A stretch of DNA of 64,000 nt from Prevotellaceae bacterium UBA4332 (GTDB taxonomy: Bacteria; Bacteroidota; Bacteroidia; Bacteroidales; Bacteroidaceae), in assembly GCA_002394365.1 (NCBI GenBank), contig DGTQ01000023.1, positions 17,162 through 81,161 of the forward strand, in the 5' to 3' direction. Each line of letters begins with the position of its first letter. Within the stretch, counting starts at the first letter, position 1. The position numbers were made by a program, and so were the translations under genes. Below are positions 18,820 through 29,200 of this stretch, piece by piece. A model generated the notes under the pieces. The model was not told the origin of the DNA, searched no databases, and worked only from the letters and a program-made list of their open reading frames with translations.

Positions 18820-20286
18820 TTATTCAAGATTTCTCTCTATGTCTCCTCCCTCTATCCATGGTTCAAGGGTTGTTTCAAGCACTACCATCTTTAGTCCTGC
18901 TACACCGAGTTCGATATTGTATGATGTGCCACCCACAACAGACTCCACGCCTTTCTTAGCCAGTTCCTCTGCAAGAGGTATTGCATAGGGCGCATTATCG
19001 AAAGCTGGATACACAATCTTTCTTGCTGTATATCTTACACGAATATTTGGATTTTGCTTGTAGTATTCGTCACTGAACTGCTTTACATATTGGTGCATCA
19101 CAACTCGAAACTCATAATCATCCTGAGGAGCTACAAGAATAGCATCTCCCAACCTTGTAGGCTCTACATCGTTAGGTTGCACGCCTGCCATCTTCACTGT
19201 ATTCTGGTTCACAGCATCTTTGTCTGGTTTTGCAAAGAGTTTGAGCCATCCCTTCACAGCATTACCATTAGCGTCCACATCCCATTCTATGCGTTGGTTG
19301 TTTCTGCCATTATGTAATTCAGCCTTGTCGGTGTAAGCGAAGTACAATTTTCCTTTATTCTTAGAATAAACATATATACTGTCAAAATATACGCCACCAT
19401 TTACACTTCCATCCTCATTACCACCAGCATCTGCTACAGCAAGCTTATGCACTTCATCACTCGCAGTAACTATTTTTACTGGTATCTCTTCTGTATTGTT
19501 TACGCCATCTTCTGGATGCACAGCCCTTGCGGTGAAAGTAAGGCGAGCCAGTTTGTGACGGAACTTCAATGTTGGCTGCACACCATGTCGAGCTGCTTTT
19601 GCAGAATATAACTCTGATGCTTCCACGCCCTTACTGGTATAGAAATCGGTGTTACCTGCATCATCTTTTTCCAATGTCTGACCTGTAAGAATATCCTGTG
19701 TACCATCTATCTGGAATGGCACATACATCTGCTCTCCATCTACCACTGGTGCATTACGAACAAATCTGCCTTCTTCATCAACAGTCTTGTTGCCATCAGC
19801 ATCACGAACAACATCAGCGTCATCAAGGTAGTAGCCCCAGAAGTCACTTGCCCCTCTGAGAGGATAGTAGCACACCTTGTTGTCTTTACGTCGTGCCAGC
19901 CCCGTTGCAACAGGAGTATCGTCAGTAGGCTTCGGCGTAACCACCTCCGTATTATAGAATGTGCTTGCATCCGAATCATCTATCAATTCAGAACCTACAG
20001 CTGTCCATGCTGAAACAAAAGAAGGTACCAATGTTCCCTTGTTGAACATATAGACACGAATAATCTCGCCATTCCAACTGTTCTTGCCACTTTCCTCTGT
20101 GTCACCTACGGTACCTGTGCCCTTGCTGGATACACTCACAACGTCAGAAGCTGAACTGATGCCGAGTTCTATCTTCTCTCCACCTATTACAACAGGATCT
20201 GTTGTATAGAGATTGTCTTCGTTGTTAGAACATGCTACTACAGAGAGAGTTGCGATGGCGTATAAAAAATACTTTCCTGTTGTCAT
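18820..20286 (-). CDS. Fimbrillin-family lipoprotein (second of four)
   Basis: 488 aa with lipobox LSVVAC (Cys about 19). NGEIIRVYMFNKGTLVP in the N-domain and VQPTLKFRHKLARLTFTAR in the middle are fimbrillin hallmarks. The C-terminal part has TSYNIELGVAGLKMVVL and the terminal TTLEPWIEGG strand. Placed 32 bp after the first fimbrillin gene. No gene for a gingipain-like maturation protease is seen in the window. Confidence 0.85.
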   Translation of the reverse strand: MTTGKYFLYAIATLSVVACSNNEDNLYTTDPVVIGGEKIELGISSASDVVSVSSKGTGTVGDTEESGKNSWNGEIIRVYMFNKGTLVPSFVSAWTAVGSELIDDSDASTFYNTEVVTPKPTDDTPVATGLARRKDNKVCYYPLRGASDFWGYYLDDADVVRDADGNKTVDEEGRFVRNAPVVDGEQMYVPFQIDGTQDILTGQTLEKDDAGNTDFYTSKGVEASELYSAKAARHGVQPTLKFRHKLARLTFTARAVHPEDGVNNTEEIPVKIVTASDEVHKLAVADAGGNEDGSVNGGVYFDSIYVYSKNKGKLYFAYTDKAELHNGRNNQRIEWDVDANGNAVKGWLKLFAKPDKDAVNQNTVKMAGVQPNDVEPTRLGDAILVAPQDDYEFRVVMHQYVKQFSDEYYKQNPNIRVRYTARKIVYPAFDNAPYAIPLAEELAKKGVESVVGGTSYNIELGVAGLKMVVLETTLEPWIEGGDIERNLE

Positions 20287-20318
20287 ATCTGTATATTATC
20301 TTTTTCTACCTTATATAT

Positions 20319-21713
20319 TTAATCGTACAAGTAAATGGCTGTTCCTGTGCCACTCTTCCAGGATTCGAGGTCTGAGGTAATCTCTATACGAGTGGTTCCA
20401 TATACTGAAAGATCTAGTACATATATCTTGCCTGCTTCAAAACCTTTTTCCGGAGTGCAATCCACTTCAAGCCATGTTTGCATAACGCCTCGTGGATTAG
20501 TTTCCGTTTCGGTTGTCTTGACATTAGTTTGCTGTATAAGAATCTTCACCTTGTAAGAATCTGCCGGTGGGACCAGAATGCCCTCTCCTACCTCTTTAAA
20601 CTCTTCCGTAGATATAGCTTTCTCAGAAAGATATGCATTTACAGAGAGATCTTTTGGTTCTGACAATTCCATCAGTCCAAGCTTTGTATTTTCCAAATCT
20701 CGTGATGCCACTACGAGTTTTCCTCGTGTACAGGCATTTACTTGAATATCTTGAATGGAAATTTTTACTGCATCGTCCATCAACTTGGCACGAAACTTCA
20801 AATAAGCCAAGGCATGTTTGAGATCTATCTTTGGCTCTACACTATGTACTGCTCCATAGGTGGAATATGCTCCATCTCCATAACTGAGTATATTCTTACG
20901 AACTTCATCCTCTGTTACGCTCGTTGAATACTCATCTTTGAGCATTTGTTCTGTCAATACAGGAGCATTGCCAACCATGATGTCATTCTTGCCATTAAGT
21001 TCAAGGTCTATTTTGACACAGTCATTCAATTTTTCAAAACCGTAAACATTAGCCTTGTTAACGTAGTAAGCAAAGAAATTATATCCTACCTTCTCATACT
21101 TCTTTTTATTCCAGTAATAGGTCTGCGTCTTGTAGTTCTGGTTATCTTCCCATTCTTGGTTATCAAGTAGATAAAGTGAACCGTTAGTACTTATATCACC
21201 AAGGCTACCATCTTTTGTTGCGCCTTGGGGTATAGCAAGCTTACCTATATGCTGTGATGTACCTGTTATATATGTTCTCTCAGTACTCAACAGACAATTT
21301 AAACGATTATCGTCATCACCCATCAGTTGTGAAAAGTCTGGCTGCTGGGTAAGCGTGGCTTCTCCATCTTTCATGACCGTCTTACGGTATGCCAACAAGT
21401 AAAAGCGTGCTTTGGCATAGCGCTTGAGAAAATTGTCATAGTTATTTTGTGGGTCGAGCGGACCTTCTGATTCCTTGTCTTCTGGTGTCAAAGCTTTAGA
21501 ACTTACACTGCCTGATGTTGTTGCACCACTTGACGTTGCATAAAGCAAGGAGTTGACATTAAGAGATGGCGACAGGGGATAGGTCTCGTAATCCTCAGCA
21601 TTCTTTTCATCCGTTACATAAGTCAGGTCGGGATACGAATTTGAGCAAGACTGCCATAAAGAGACCGTCAAGACCATTACTGCCATCGTTATTATGTTAT
21701 ATAACTTCTTCAT
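20319..21713 (-). CDS. Fimbrillin-family lipoprotein (first of four)
   Basis: 464 aa with lipobox SLWQSC (Cys about 23). It shows the central motif VEPKIDLKHALAYLKFRAK and the closing FEAGKIYVLDLSVYG with ITSDLESWKSG. It is less similar to the other three and lies directly after the probable anchor lipoprotein gene (13-bp gap). It may be the subunit joining pilus to anchor, by analogy with fim/mfa gene order (inference). Confidence 0.82.
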   Translation of the reverse strand: MKKLYNIITMAVMVLTVSLWQSCSNSYPDLTYVTDEKNAEDYETYPLSPSLNVNSLLYATSSGATTSGSVSSKALTPEDKESEGPLDPQNNYDNFLKRYAKARFYLLAYRKTVMKDGEATLTQQPDFSQLMGDDDNRLNCLLSTERTYITGTSQHIGKLAIPQGATKDGSLGDISTNGSLYLLDNQEWEDNQNYKTQTYYWNKKKYEKVGYNFFAYYVNKANVYGFEKLNDCVKIDLELNGKNDIMVGNAPVLTEQMLKDEYSTSVTEDEVRKNILSYGDGAYSTYGAVHSVEPKIDLKHALAYLKFRAKLMDDAVKISIQDIQVNACTRGKLVVASRDLENTKLGLMELSEPKDLSVNAYLSEKAISTEEFKEVGEGILVPPADSYKVKILIQQTNVKTTETETNPRGVMQTWLEVDCTPEKGFEAGKIYVLDLSVYGTTRIEITSDLESWKSGTGTAIYLYD

Positions 21714-21726
21714 GTTCAGTTTGCAA

Positions 21727-23157
21727 TTAGTATTCCTGTTCTATGTGCTGTTCCTCTTCCCAGTTTGCCACACGAGGAGACTCGTCAGCACCAGTAATGA
21801 GCGACTGTGTCAGTGTCGCATCTATCGCAAGATGTACGCTCTTATAATCCTGCGCCTTACGCCAATACTCTACACCACGTTTCTCATTATAGAGTTCAAG
21901 GAGTTGCGCCTTCTCAATATTCTTGTGTAGATTCACTCTGCCCATAACAGTACGAGAGCGCCATCCCCAATTATTATCATCAGCGCTGTATCCATAATAA
22001 AGAACTTTTACTATTATCTGAAGAACTCCTGGACCTGCATATTTATTAGCATCAGTATAAACAGAATTCTCTACGATGCCAGGGATATTGAGGTTTGCAT
22101 AGCAGCGAACTCTGTCCTCAGCCTGATTGTCATATCTTCCAATGTTGTCCGTAATTTTATCATTTGGCCACCCCTGTGGCTTCAGCTCTTCGGAGTTTGC
22201 GTCTGGAACCTTTGTTGGATCAACCAATTTTGTACGGAATATCAGTTTGTCTGTCTGAGTAATATCCACAGCTCCAGTACCGATATTTATCTTACGTGGA
22301 ATACCTGAGAGTACGCACCATACATCGCTCACAAAGAACTGAAAATTTGACGTTTGCTTCTTTTTTAAATCGAAGTAAATATCTATGTTCTGTGTTACAG
22401 TAGTTGGATGGAAATTCACCTCCGTAACCTCATCCGTTCCAATGTTTCTTATTGTGGTAGAATCAACAACTACAGGTTCTGTTATATTACGTATAAACTT
22501 GGCACGCTTTGCTTCCTTCTCCTCTTCCGATGCATCATCGGGCGCTGAAGTATAAGGGTTGTTATCTACTGAGCCATCAAATTCACCGAATGGGCTATCA
22601 ACATAGTAGTCTTTCAATTCATCATAAGTGTATGTACGGTGCTCAGCATTAAACTGCCCAAGGCGCAGATTCATCTGCGTCTCATCTGATTTCAACGGAT
22701 TAGGCGTTATCACATAATCTTCTGTCACTATACGACTTGGATCTAGTTTCTCCTCAAAAGTCCTATTAAAACTCATTGTGAGAAACTTATACTCTCCTGA
22801 AGGCAACTCAAACTTTGTAATATCGTGATTATCCTCCTCCGCTATCCCATCAGGCAAAGTTCCAAGGTAATGACCACTCTCCGCCACCACATTATACATG
22901 AATGAGGTGCTCATAGTGTTGATTACCCTATCAGCAATTATATATGTGTTTACAGGACGCGTTGTTACTGCAACTGGCATCTTGTCCCATTCATATTTGA
23001 ACTGCACTCCACTCTTATGGACGTGTACTCCGTTTTCTTCCTTCTCACACAAATCCTGATTCACTTCACACGACGTGAACAATGATGTCAGCACACAGGA
23101 ACTGAAAACAGCACAGAGTGCCTTACTATATATCTTTTTCATTGCTGTTATTTTCAT
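21727..23157 (-). CDS. Fimbrial anchor-like lipoprotein (Mfa2/FimB-like or DUF5119-like)
   Basis: 476 aa. The lipoprotein signal ends SLFTSC (Cys about 30, counted from the first ATG). The sequence after the Cys, with DLCEKEENG followed by VQFKYEWDKMP and PVNTYIIADR, resembles the N-terminus of Mfa2/FimB-like and DUF5119-type anchors. Those limit pilus length and hold it to the outer membrane. The ATG at 23157 overlaps the upstream stop (ATGA), favouring translational coupling. The in-frame ATG at 23142 gives a neater signal peptide and is an alternative start. Confidence 0.72.
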   Translation of the reverse strand: MKITAMKKIYSKALCAVFSSCVLTSLFTSCEVNQDLCEKEENGVHVHKSGVQFKYEWDKMPVAVTTRPVNTYIIADRVINTMSTSFMYNVVAESGHYLGTLPDGIAEEDNHDITKFELPSGEYKFLTMSFNRTFEEKLDPSRIVTEDYVITPNPLKSDETQMNLRLGQFNAEHRTYTYDELKDYYVDSPFGEFDGSVDNNPYTSAPDDASEEEKEAKRAKFIRNITEPVVVDSTTIRNIGTDEVTEVNFHPTTVTQNIDIYFDLKKKQTSNFQFFVSDVWCVLSGIPRKINIGTGAVDITQTDKLIFRTKLVDPTKVPDANSEELKPQGWPNDKITDNIGRYDNQAEDRVRCYANLNIPGIVENSVYTDANKYAGPGVLQIIVKVLYYGYSADDNNWGWRSRTVMGRVNLHKNIEKAQLLELYNEKRGVEYWRKAQDYKSVHLAIDATLTQSLITGADESPRVANWEEEQHIEQEY

Positions 23158-24602
23158 TCTGCGCCTCCTTCATCTGCTTTTTTAGCTGCTTCTTCGGCTT
23201 TCTTTGCTGCCTGACGACGCTCTCTCATACGAGCTATACGTTCCTGTGCAGCCTGCGCTTTAGCCTTACGTGCTGCAGCCTTTTCTTCTTTCGTCATCTT
23301 TGCTTCAGCTTTCTTTTCAGCCTCACGCTTTGCACGTTGACGTTCTATAGTTGCCTGAGCATCTTTTGCTTTCTCCTTGGCTTTAGCCTTGTTGCGTTCA
23401 ATCTTGTCGCGTAAAGCCTGCTGTTTAGCTTCACGAGCATCTTCCTCTGCGAACTTCTTTGCGAGCTTAGGATCATTCTTTGCAAGTGAATCACGACGTG
23501 CTTTCTTGACAGCATTAACAGAGTCTGTATAATGTTTCTTTATTGCATCAATAGAATCACGACGTGCCTGCTTGATTGAATCACGACGCATCTTAGCAAG
23601 TTGCTTTGGAGTGTAATTAGGTACACGTGCTGGAGCCTGTTCATCGATAGCTTGCTGCTGCTCACGATGGCGAACATCTACGCAAGAATCATAGAGAAGT
23701 TTGAACTCTTGAGCAACAACACGGTAGATAGAGTCACGTATATATTTCTGTTCACGTTCGGTCAGCCACGCATTGTAAATGGAATCCTTCTTCTCACGGA
23801 AATCTAAGTCAACATCATAGCGCCAGCGATATTTCTTCTGTATTGGATAATTGCCAAAACGATAAACAAGTGCTACATGCAAATCACGAAGCATAGGACC
23901 AAATTTACCATCCTGATGTCCCGTCTTAGGATAACAGTTGTTCTCTCGGTCTGCGCGGAAAGTATCGTACTTGTTGTACATAATACCAGCACTGAAGCCG
24001 AACTCCATATCTACAGAATTACCATTTTGGAAAGCGAGGAAGGGTTTTACAAAACCCCAGGTCACACCTGCCATGTATGCTGTACCTTGTCTTCCTTCGC
24101 CTCCACCCCACAACATGGAATATTTGGAATATGTCACGTAACCACCACGATAAAAAACCCAATTGGGGTGACTTGGCAACATGTTACGGCATGACCAAAG
24201 TTTATCCCACCAATAACGGTGAGGAGATAAATAACCTGTTGCAGTACACTTACGCTCTCGCCAATAAACACGACCTTCAAGTGTCGCCTCAAAAATATTG
24301 AAGACGATACCTCTTACGTAAGTGCTACTCGTTCTAGGACGATACCTAAAGTTTGCATTTACCGCCCAACGATTCCAGTTAGTGTTTCTGATATCAAATT
24401 CTACACCTATGTTTGGTACTAACAAACCCCAGTCCACCAAATTGGTACGCACGGAGATACGCTCTGCCAAGGAGAGGGTGTCCACCCTGCGACTGTTGTC
24501 AGCCACCTGTGCCAACGTGGCGATAGGCAACATCAGCATGAGCATCAAAAAACATTGACGCCCCATAGCCTTCACCAGCCCGTTATGCCATTTATATCGC
24601 AT
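23154..24602 (-). CDS. DUF3575 barrel protein with long charged coiled tail, first gene of the fimbrial operon
   Basis: 482 aa. A signal sequence (best from the in-frame ATG at 24566, ending TLAQ) precedes a DUF3575 domain with RISVRTNLVDWGLLVPNIGVEF and several barrel-like strands up to about residue 260. The C-terminal 170-200 residues are almost wholly Lys, Arg, Ala, Glu and Asp, with repeated KQARRDSIDAIKKH-like units, and should form a long basic coiled coil in the periplasm. Such a tail could reach the peptidoglycan or inner membrane (inference). A -7-like box lies 114 bp upstream. Confidence 0.8.
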   Translation of the reverse strand: MRYKWHNGLVKAMGRQCFLMLMLMLPIATLAQVADNSRRVDTLSLAERISVRTNLVDWGLLVPNIGVEFDIRNTNWNRWAVNANFRYRPRTSSTYVRGIVFNIFEATLEGRVYWRERKCTATGYLSPHRYWWDKLWSCRNMLPSHPNWVFYRGGYVTYSKYSMLWGGGEGRQGTAYMAGVTWGFVKPFLAFQNGNSVDMEFGFSAGIMYNKYDTFRADRENNCYPKTGHQDGKFGPMLRDLHVALVYRFGNYPIQKKYRWRYDVDLDFREKKDSIYNAWLTEREQKYIRDSIYRVVAQEFKLLYDSCVDVRHREQQQAIDEQAPARVPNYTPKQLAKMRRDSIKQARRDSIDAIKKHYTDSVNAVKKARRDSLAKNDPKLAKKFAEEDAREAKQQALRDKIERNKAKAKEKAKDAQATIERQRAKREAEKKAEAKMTKEEKAAARKAKAQAAQERIARMRERRQAAKKAEEAAKKADEGGAE

Positions 24603-24715
24603 ATATATATATAATGTATGATTACTCTTAATATCAGCAGTAGTTAATTATTCTGAGCACATTCTTTCCGTTAAAAGGTAGTAAATGGAAATGCACTTTT
24701 TTACAAATTTGCGTA

Positions 24716-24723
24716 CAAAATTA
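24716..24723 (-). promoter_or_regulatory. Possible -7 box of the fimbrial operon
   Basis: Reads TAATTTTG on the minus strand. A TTTG lies only 14 bases upstream, shorter than usual. The leader would be about 107 nt. No inverted repeats suggesting an invertible promoter were seen between 24603 and 24810. Confidence 0.35.
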
Positions 24724-24797
24724 CTAAAAATGTGTCACAAATCAAGGAGCGATATATTAAAATTTGTTAATCAGTATTAAATGGCTTAATATTTTAG

Positions 24798-24805
24798 TAC
24801 TTTTG
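24798..24805 (+). promoter_or_regulatory. -7 box immediately before rodA
   Basis: TACTTTTG is followed by CACCC and then the ATG at 24811. With transcription starting 5-8 bases after the box, the mRNA would be leaderless or nearly so. Confidence 0.5.
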
Positions 24806-24810
24806 CACCC

Positions 24811-26280
24811 ATGAAAGAAAATACATCGGTACTAAAATCCATTGATTGGATAACAATCAGCCTGTATCTTGCACTACTCGCATTTGGTTGGATTAGTGTC
24901 TGCGGTGCAAGTTATTCTTTCGACAACGTCAACATATTCTCCCTCGATACTCGCTCTGGTATGCAGATCGTATGGATTGGAACGAGTATCATTTTGGCAA
25001 CCATGCTCTTATTGCTTGACGACAGGATTTATGATACCTGCGCATATGCCATTTACGGATTTATGTTAGCTTTACTATTTGTTACTATTTTCAACACTCA
25101 CGAAATCAAGGGATCACGTTCTTGGCTGGTATTGGGACCTTTAAGACTACAGCCGGCAGAATTCGCCAAATTTGCTACCGCTCTCGCTGTTTCCAAGTAT
25201 ATGTCGGGCTATCGCTTTAATATCAACAACTGGAAACACTTCATGTATGCTGTGACTATGATTGTTACACCCATGCTACTCATTATCATGCAAAAGGAGA
25301 CTGGCTCAGCTCTTGTTTACATAGCCTTTTTTCTCATGCTTTATCGTGAGGGCATGACGGGAAGTTTTCTCTTTACTGGACTAGCTTTGGTAATATATTT
25401 TGTCATAGGGATACGTTATGCAGAACCAACAATATTCGATACACCAACACATGTAGGTCCCTTTGTGGTAATGATGATTATCCATGCTTTTACAGCTGTA
25501 TTGGTAATAGGTTACTGCAAATCTCAGAAAAAGGCAAGTATTATAGCAGGTTCTTCTCTTGTTGTAACCGTCGTTTCGCTACTTTTTTCACAATACGTAA
25601 TAAGGTTCAACGTGGTTTGGGTACAGGTTATCATGACATTTGCCATTATTGCCTATCTCATCTATCTTTGGTATGAATCACAACTGAAGGAATACTTCCT
25701 TATTGCACTTTTCACCCTCTGCTCTACCATCTTCCTATTTGGTTCCACATTTGTGCTCAACGATCTTATGGAGCCACACCAACGAGTACGTATCAATGTA
25801 CTTTTAGGACTTGAACAAGACCTTGCTGGAGCAGGCTACAATGTTCATCAAAGTGAGATAGCCATAGGTTCTGGGGGACTTATGGGTAAGGGATTTCTTA
25901 ATGGCACACAAACAAAGCTGAAATTCGTGCCCGAACAAGATACCGATTTCATCTTCTGTACCGTTGGCGAAGAAGAGGGATTTTTCGGCGCTGCTATCGT
26001 ATTGGTATTATTCCTGTTACTCATTTGGCGACTAATATACTTATCCGAACGTCAGGTTCATACTTTTGGGCGCATTTACGGCTACTGTGTATTAAGCGTT
26101 TTCCTATTCCATGTCTTTATCAACGTTGGTATGGTACTCGGTTTAACGCCTGTAATCGGCATTCCGTTACCTTTCTTCAGTTACGGCGGTTCTTCCTTGT
26201 GGGGCTTTACACTTTTACTTTTTATATTCTTACGTATTGACGCAAGCCGCAATTTGGCTCACAATGCCTCACACAAGTAA
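24811..26280 (+). CDS. rodA: RodA, SEDS-family peptidoglycan glycosyltransferase
   Basis: 489 aa, multi-spanning membrane protein. The hallmark SEDS region IAIGSGGLMGKGFLNGTQTK and FVPEQDTDFIFCTVGEEEGF is present, and near the C-terminus PVIGIPLPFFSYGGSS. It polymerises glycan strands for side-wall growth with a class B PBP. It is longer than E. coli RodA because of extra membrane segments between the conserved blocks. Start: no Met occurs between residue 1 and the first periplasmic loop, and the promoter box ends five bases before the ATG. Confidence 0.95.
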   Translation: MKENTSVLKSIDWITISLYLALLAFGWISVCGASYSFDNVNIFSLDTRSGMQIVWIGTSIILATMLLLLDDRIYDTCAYAIYGFMLALLFVTIFNTHEIKGSRSWLVLGPLRLQPAEFAKFATALAVSKYMSGYRFNINNWKHFMYAVTMIVTPMLLIIMQKETGSALVYIAFFLMLYREGMTGSFLFTGLALVIYFVIGIRYAEPTIFDTPTHVGPFVVMMIIHAFTAVLVIGYCKSQKKASIIAGSSLVVTVVSLLFSQYVIRFNVVWVQVIMTFAIIAYLIYLWYESQLKEYFLIALFTLCSTIFLFGSTFVLNDLMEPHQRVRINVLLGLEQDLAGAGYNVHQSEIAIGSGGLMGKGFLNGTQTKLKFVPEQDTDFIFCTVGEEEGFFGAAIVLVLFLLLIWRLIYLSERQVHTFGRIYGYCVLSVFLFHVFINVGMVLGLTPVIGIPLPFFSYGGSSLWGFTLLLFIFLRIDASRNLAHNASHK

Positions 26281-26297
26281 GGGCTGTACCTGTTTTC

Positions 26298-29200
26298 CTA
26301 CATCGTAATACTCATCCCCTCGTGTGATTTTACAAAATCAACAAGTTGACGATTCACTTTTATTCCTGGCAAATTTGATACTAATGGTAAAGGAACAGGA
26401 CTAAGCGTGTTGTCTCTTATAAAAAGCAAAAGTTTTGTCTTACCCTTTGATTCTGTAATTATCGTTGCAAGGTCTGCCAACACATTTTCTGCATTATGAT
26501 TTCCTATTTCGTTAACATCGTTTTCGCCATTTTCTATATTATCAGCATTTGTATTTTCATCACTTTCTCCCCTAATAGTATCAAGGTCTATATGTATTGT
26601 GAGACTTTCCATAAACTTATCTGTCACATCCTGCAAGAAGTCCACATTCTGCACCCTGAGATCAAAGACATTACTTCCACGGAACCTCTCCTGACACTTT
26701 AGCTTCACATATATTGAGCATCCATTTTGGAATTTTCCTTGCCAACGTGCCCATTCCTCGCCAAACATGGCAAGTTCGCCAACACCTTCAAAATCTTCTA
26801 TGGTGACAATACCCATTGGCTTACCTGTTTTTGTAAAGCGAGAATTCACATCAGTTACTATGCCACCTACCGTCAGTATATCCTTCTTTGCCAACTCTGC
26901 CCTATCGGCATCCTTTCCTATGTCTGCACAAGAAGTATTACACATACACTCCAATACAACTGCGAACTCGTCAAGCGGATGGGCAGACAAATATATACCA
27001 ACGAGGTCACGTTCCTTGTTAAGTTTCTCAATAGCACTCCATTCTCCCGCTTTTGCAGGCTTAGGTTTAGATATCTCTATGCTATCAAAATCTCCAAACA
27101 AGGAGTTCTTCGAGGTTGCTTTTGCATTCTGATATTGTGCACCATAAACTGACAGCGCATCGATAAATTGATTGTATTTTGCCGTTGGCGCAACATATTG
27201 CTCACGAGTTATATTCCCCAATCCGTCAAGAGCACCAGAAAGTGCAAGACACTCCAATGCTTTCTTGTTCATAGCAGAAGACGGCACACGCTCCAACAAG
27301 TCATATATATCCCTATAAGGCCCGTTTTCATCACGCTCCTTTATGATAGCAACAGTAGCCGCTTCACTCATACCCTTTATGGCTGCAAGTCCAAAACGTA
27401 TTTCTCCCTTCTTATTCACACCAAAATTAGCAAAAGACTCGTTCACGTCAGGCCCCTTGGTAGGTATGCCTAGAGCCTTACACTCGTCCATAAGTTTTGT
27501 TATTTCCTTAATGTCAGAACGACGTCGTGTCAACAGGGCTGCCATAAACTCAGCTGGGTAGTGCGCCTTGAGATAGGCTGTCTGGTAAGCTACCCATGAG
27601 TAACATGCTGCATGTGATTTATTGAAGGCATAAGATGCAAATTTCTCCCAGTCTGCCCATATTTTCTCAAGTACTTTCGGATCGTGTCCATTCTTCTTTC
27701 CACCTTCAATAAACTTCGGTTTCATCGCATCTACGATGTCCTTCTTCTTCTTACCCATTGCTTTTCGCAACGCATCACTCTCGCCTCGTGTAAAATTAGC
27801 AAGTTGACGAGAGAGCAACATTACCTGCTCCTGATATACTGTAATACCATAGGTGTCCTTGAGATACTTTTCTGTAATGTCTATGTCATAGGTGATGGGT
27901 TCCCTACCATTCTTTCGTGCAATGAACGAAGGTATGTAGTCCATAGGTCCTGGACGATAGAGCGCATTCATTGCTATAAGGTCTTCAAACACAGTAGGAT
28001 GAAGTTCTCGCAAGTATTTCTGCATACCAGCACTCTCAAACTGAAAAGTACCTACCGTCTGTCCTCTTTGATATAACTGATAAGTAAGTTCGTCATCAAT
28101 AGGTATATTGTCAAGGTCTATGTCTATGCCCCTTGTCAACTTTACATTTTTCACCGCCTCTTTCTGCTCCGACAGTGTTTTCAGACCAAGGAAGTCCATC
28201 TTTATCAAGCCAGTTGACTCTATGACATGACCGTCATATTGTGTTACAGCCGTCTTTGTATCAGGAAAGTCTGGGTCAACAGCTGTGCTCACTGGTACAT
28301 GGTCGCTTATCGGATCGCGGCAGATAATGAAACCACAAGCATGTATGCCTGTGTTTCGGATGGTGCCTTCCAGCATCTTAGCATACTTGATTGTATTAGC
28401 TTCTGATGGCACAAGTGAGGCCTCAGCCTGTTGCAATTCAGGCGTTACCTTCAAATAGTTTACAAGTTTGGGCTTCATACCATCAGGCAGACGGTCTGGC
28501 ATAGCCTTACACCATGCGTTTACTACTGCCAATGGCACTCTCTCTACCCTACCTACATCCTTTATTGCGTTCTTTGCTGCCATAGTACCGTAAGTAATGA
28601 TATGAGCACAGTTCTCATGTCCGTATTTGTCCATTACCCACTGCAGCACCTTCCCTCTTCCGTCATCGTCAAAATCGGTGTCAATATCAGGCAAAGATAT
28701 ACGATCAGGATTCAGAAAACGTTCAAACAGCAAATCATATTTCAATGGATCAAGCTTGGTGATACCCAAGCAGTAAGCCACAACTGAACCTGCTGCCGAA
28801 CCACGTCCTGGTCCAACCCAAACACCAAGTTCTTTTCTCGCACTGTTGATGAAGTCCTGCACTATGAGGAAGTAACCAGGAAAGCCCATCGTTTTCATTA
28901 TGTGTAATTCAAAACGCACTCGTTCATCTACTTCATTGCTTATTCCATTTTCTGCTGCCCACGCAGAGAGCTCATTTGGTTGTAGCGGAGCATCTATTGT
29001 TACGTCTTTCTTACCATATATGCGAGCGGCACCCTCATATGCCAACTTGCCCAAATAGTCTGCTTCAAACTTTATTCGGTATAATTTGTCATAACCACCC
29101 AGTTTCTTTATCTTTTTCTGTCCGTCTTCTTCTGAGAGTTGATTTTCACCCATTTCATCGGAGGTAAACTCCTTGTAGAGCATATTCTCCGTAAACTTTT

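Noticed and set aside
24601..24614. AT dinucleotide run as a phase-variation microsatellite
   Set aside because: Only about seven AT units just outside the gene start; too short to argue from one sequence.
24603..24810. Invertible (phase-variable) promoter for the fimbrial operon
   Set aside because: No pair of inverted repeats flanking a promoter was found in the spacer.
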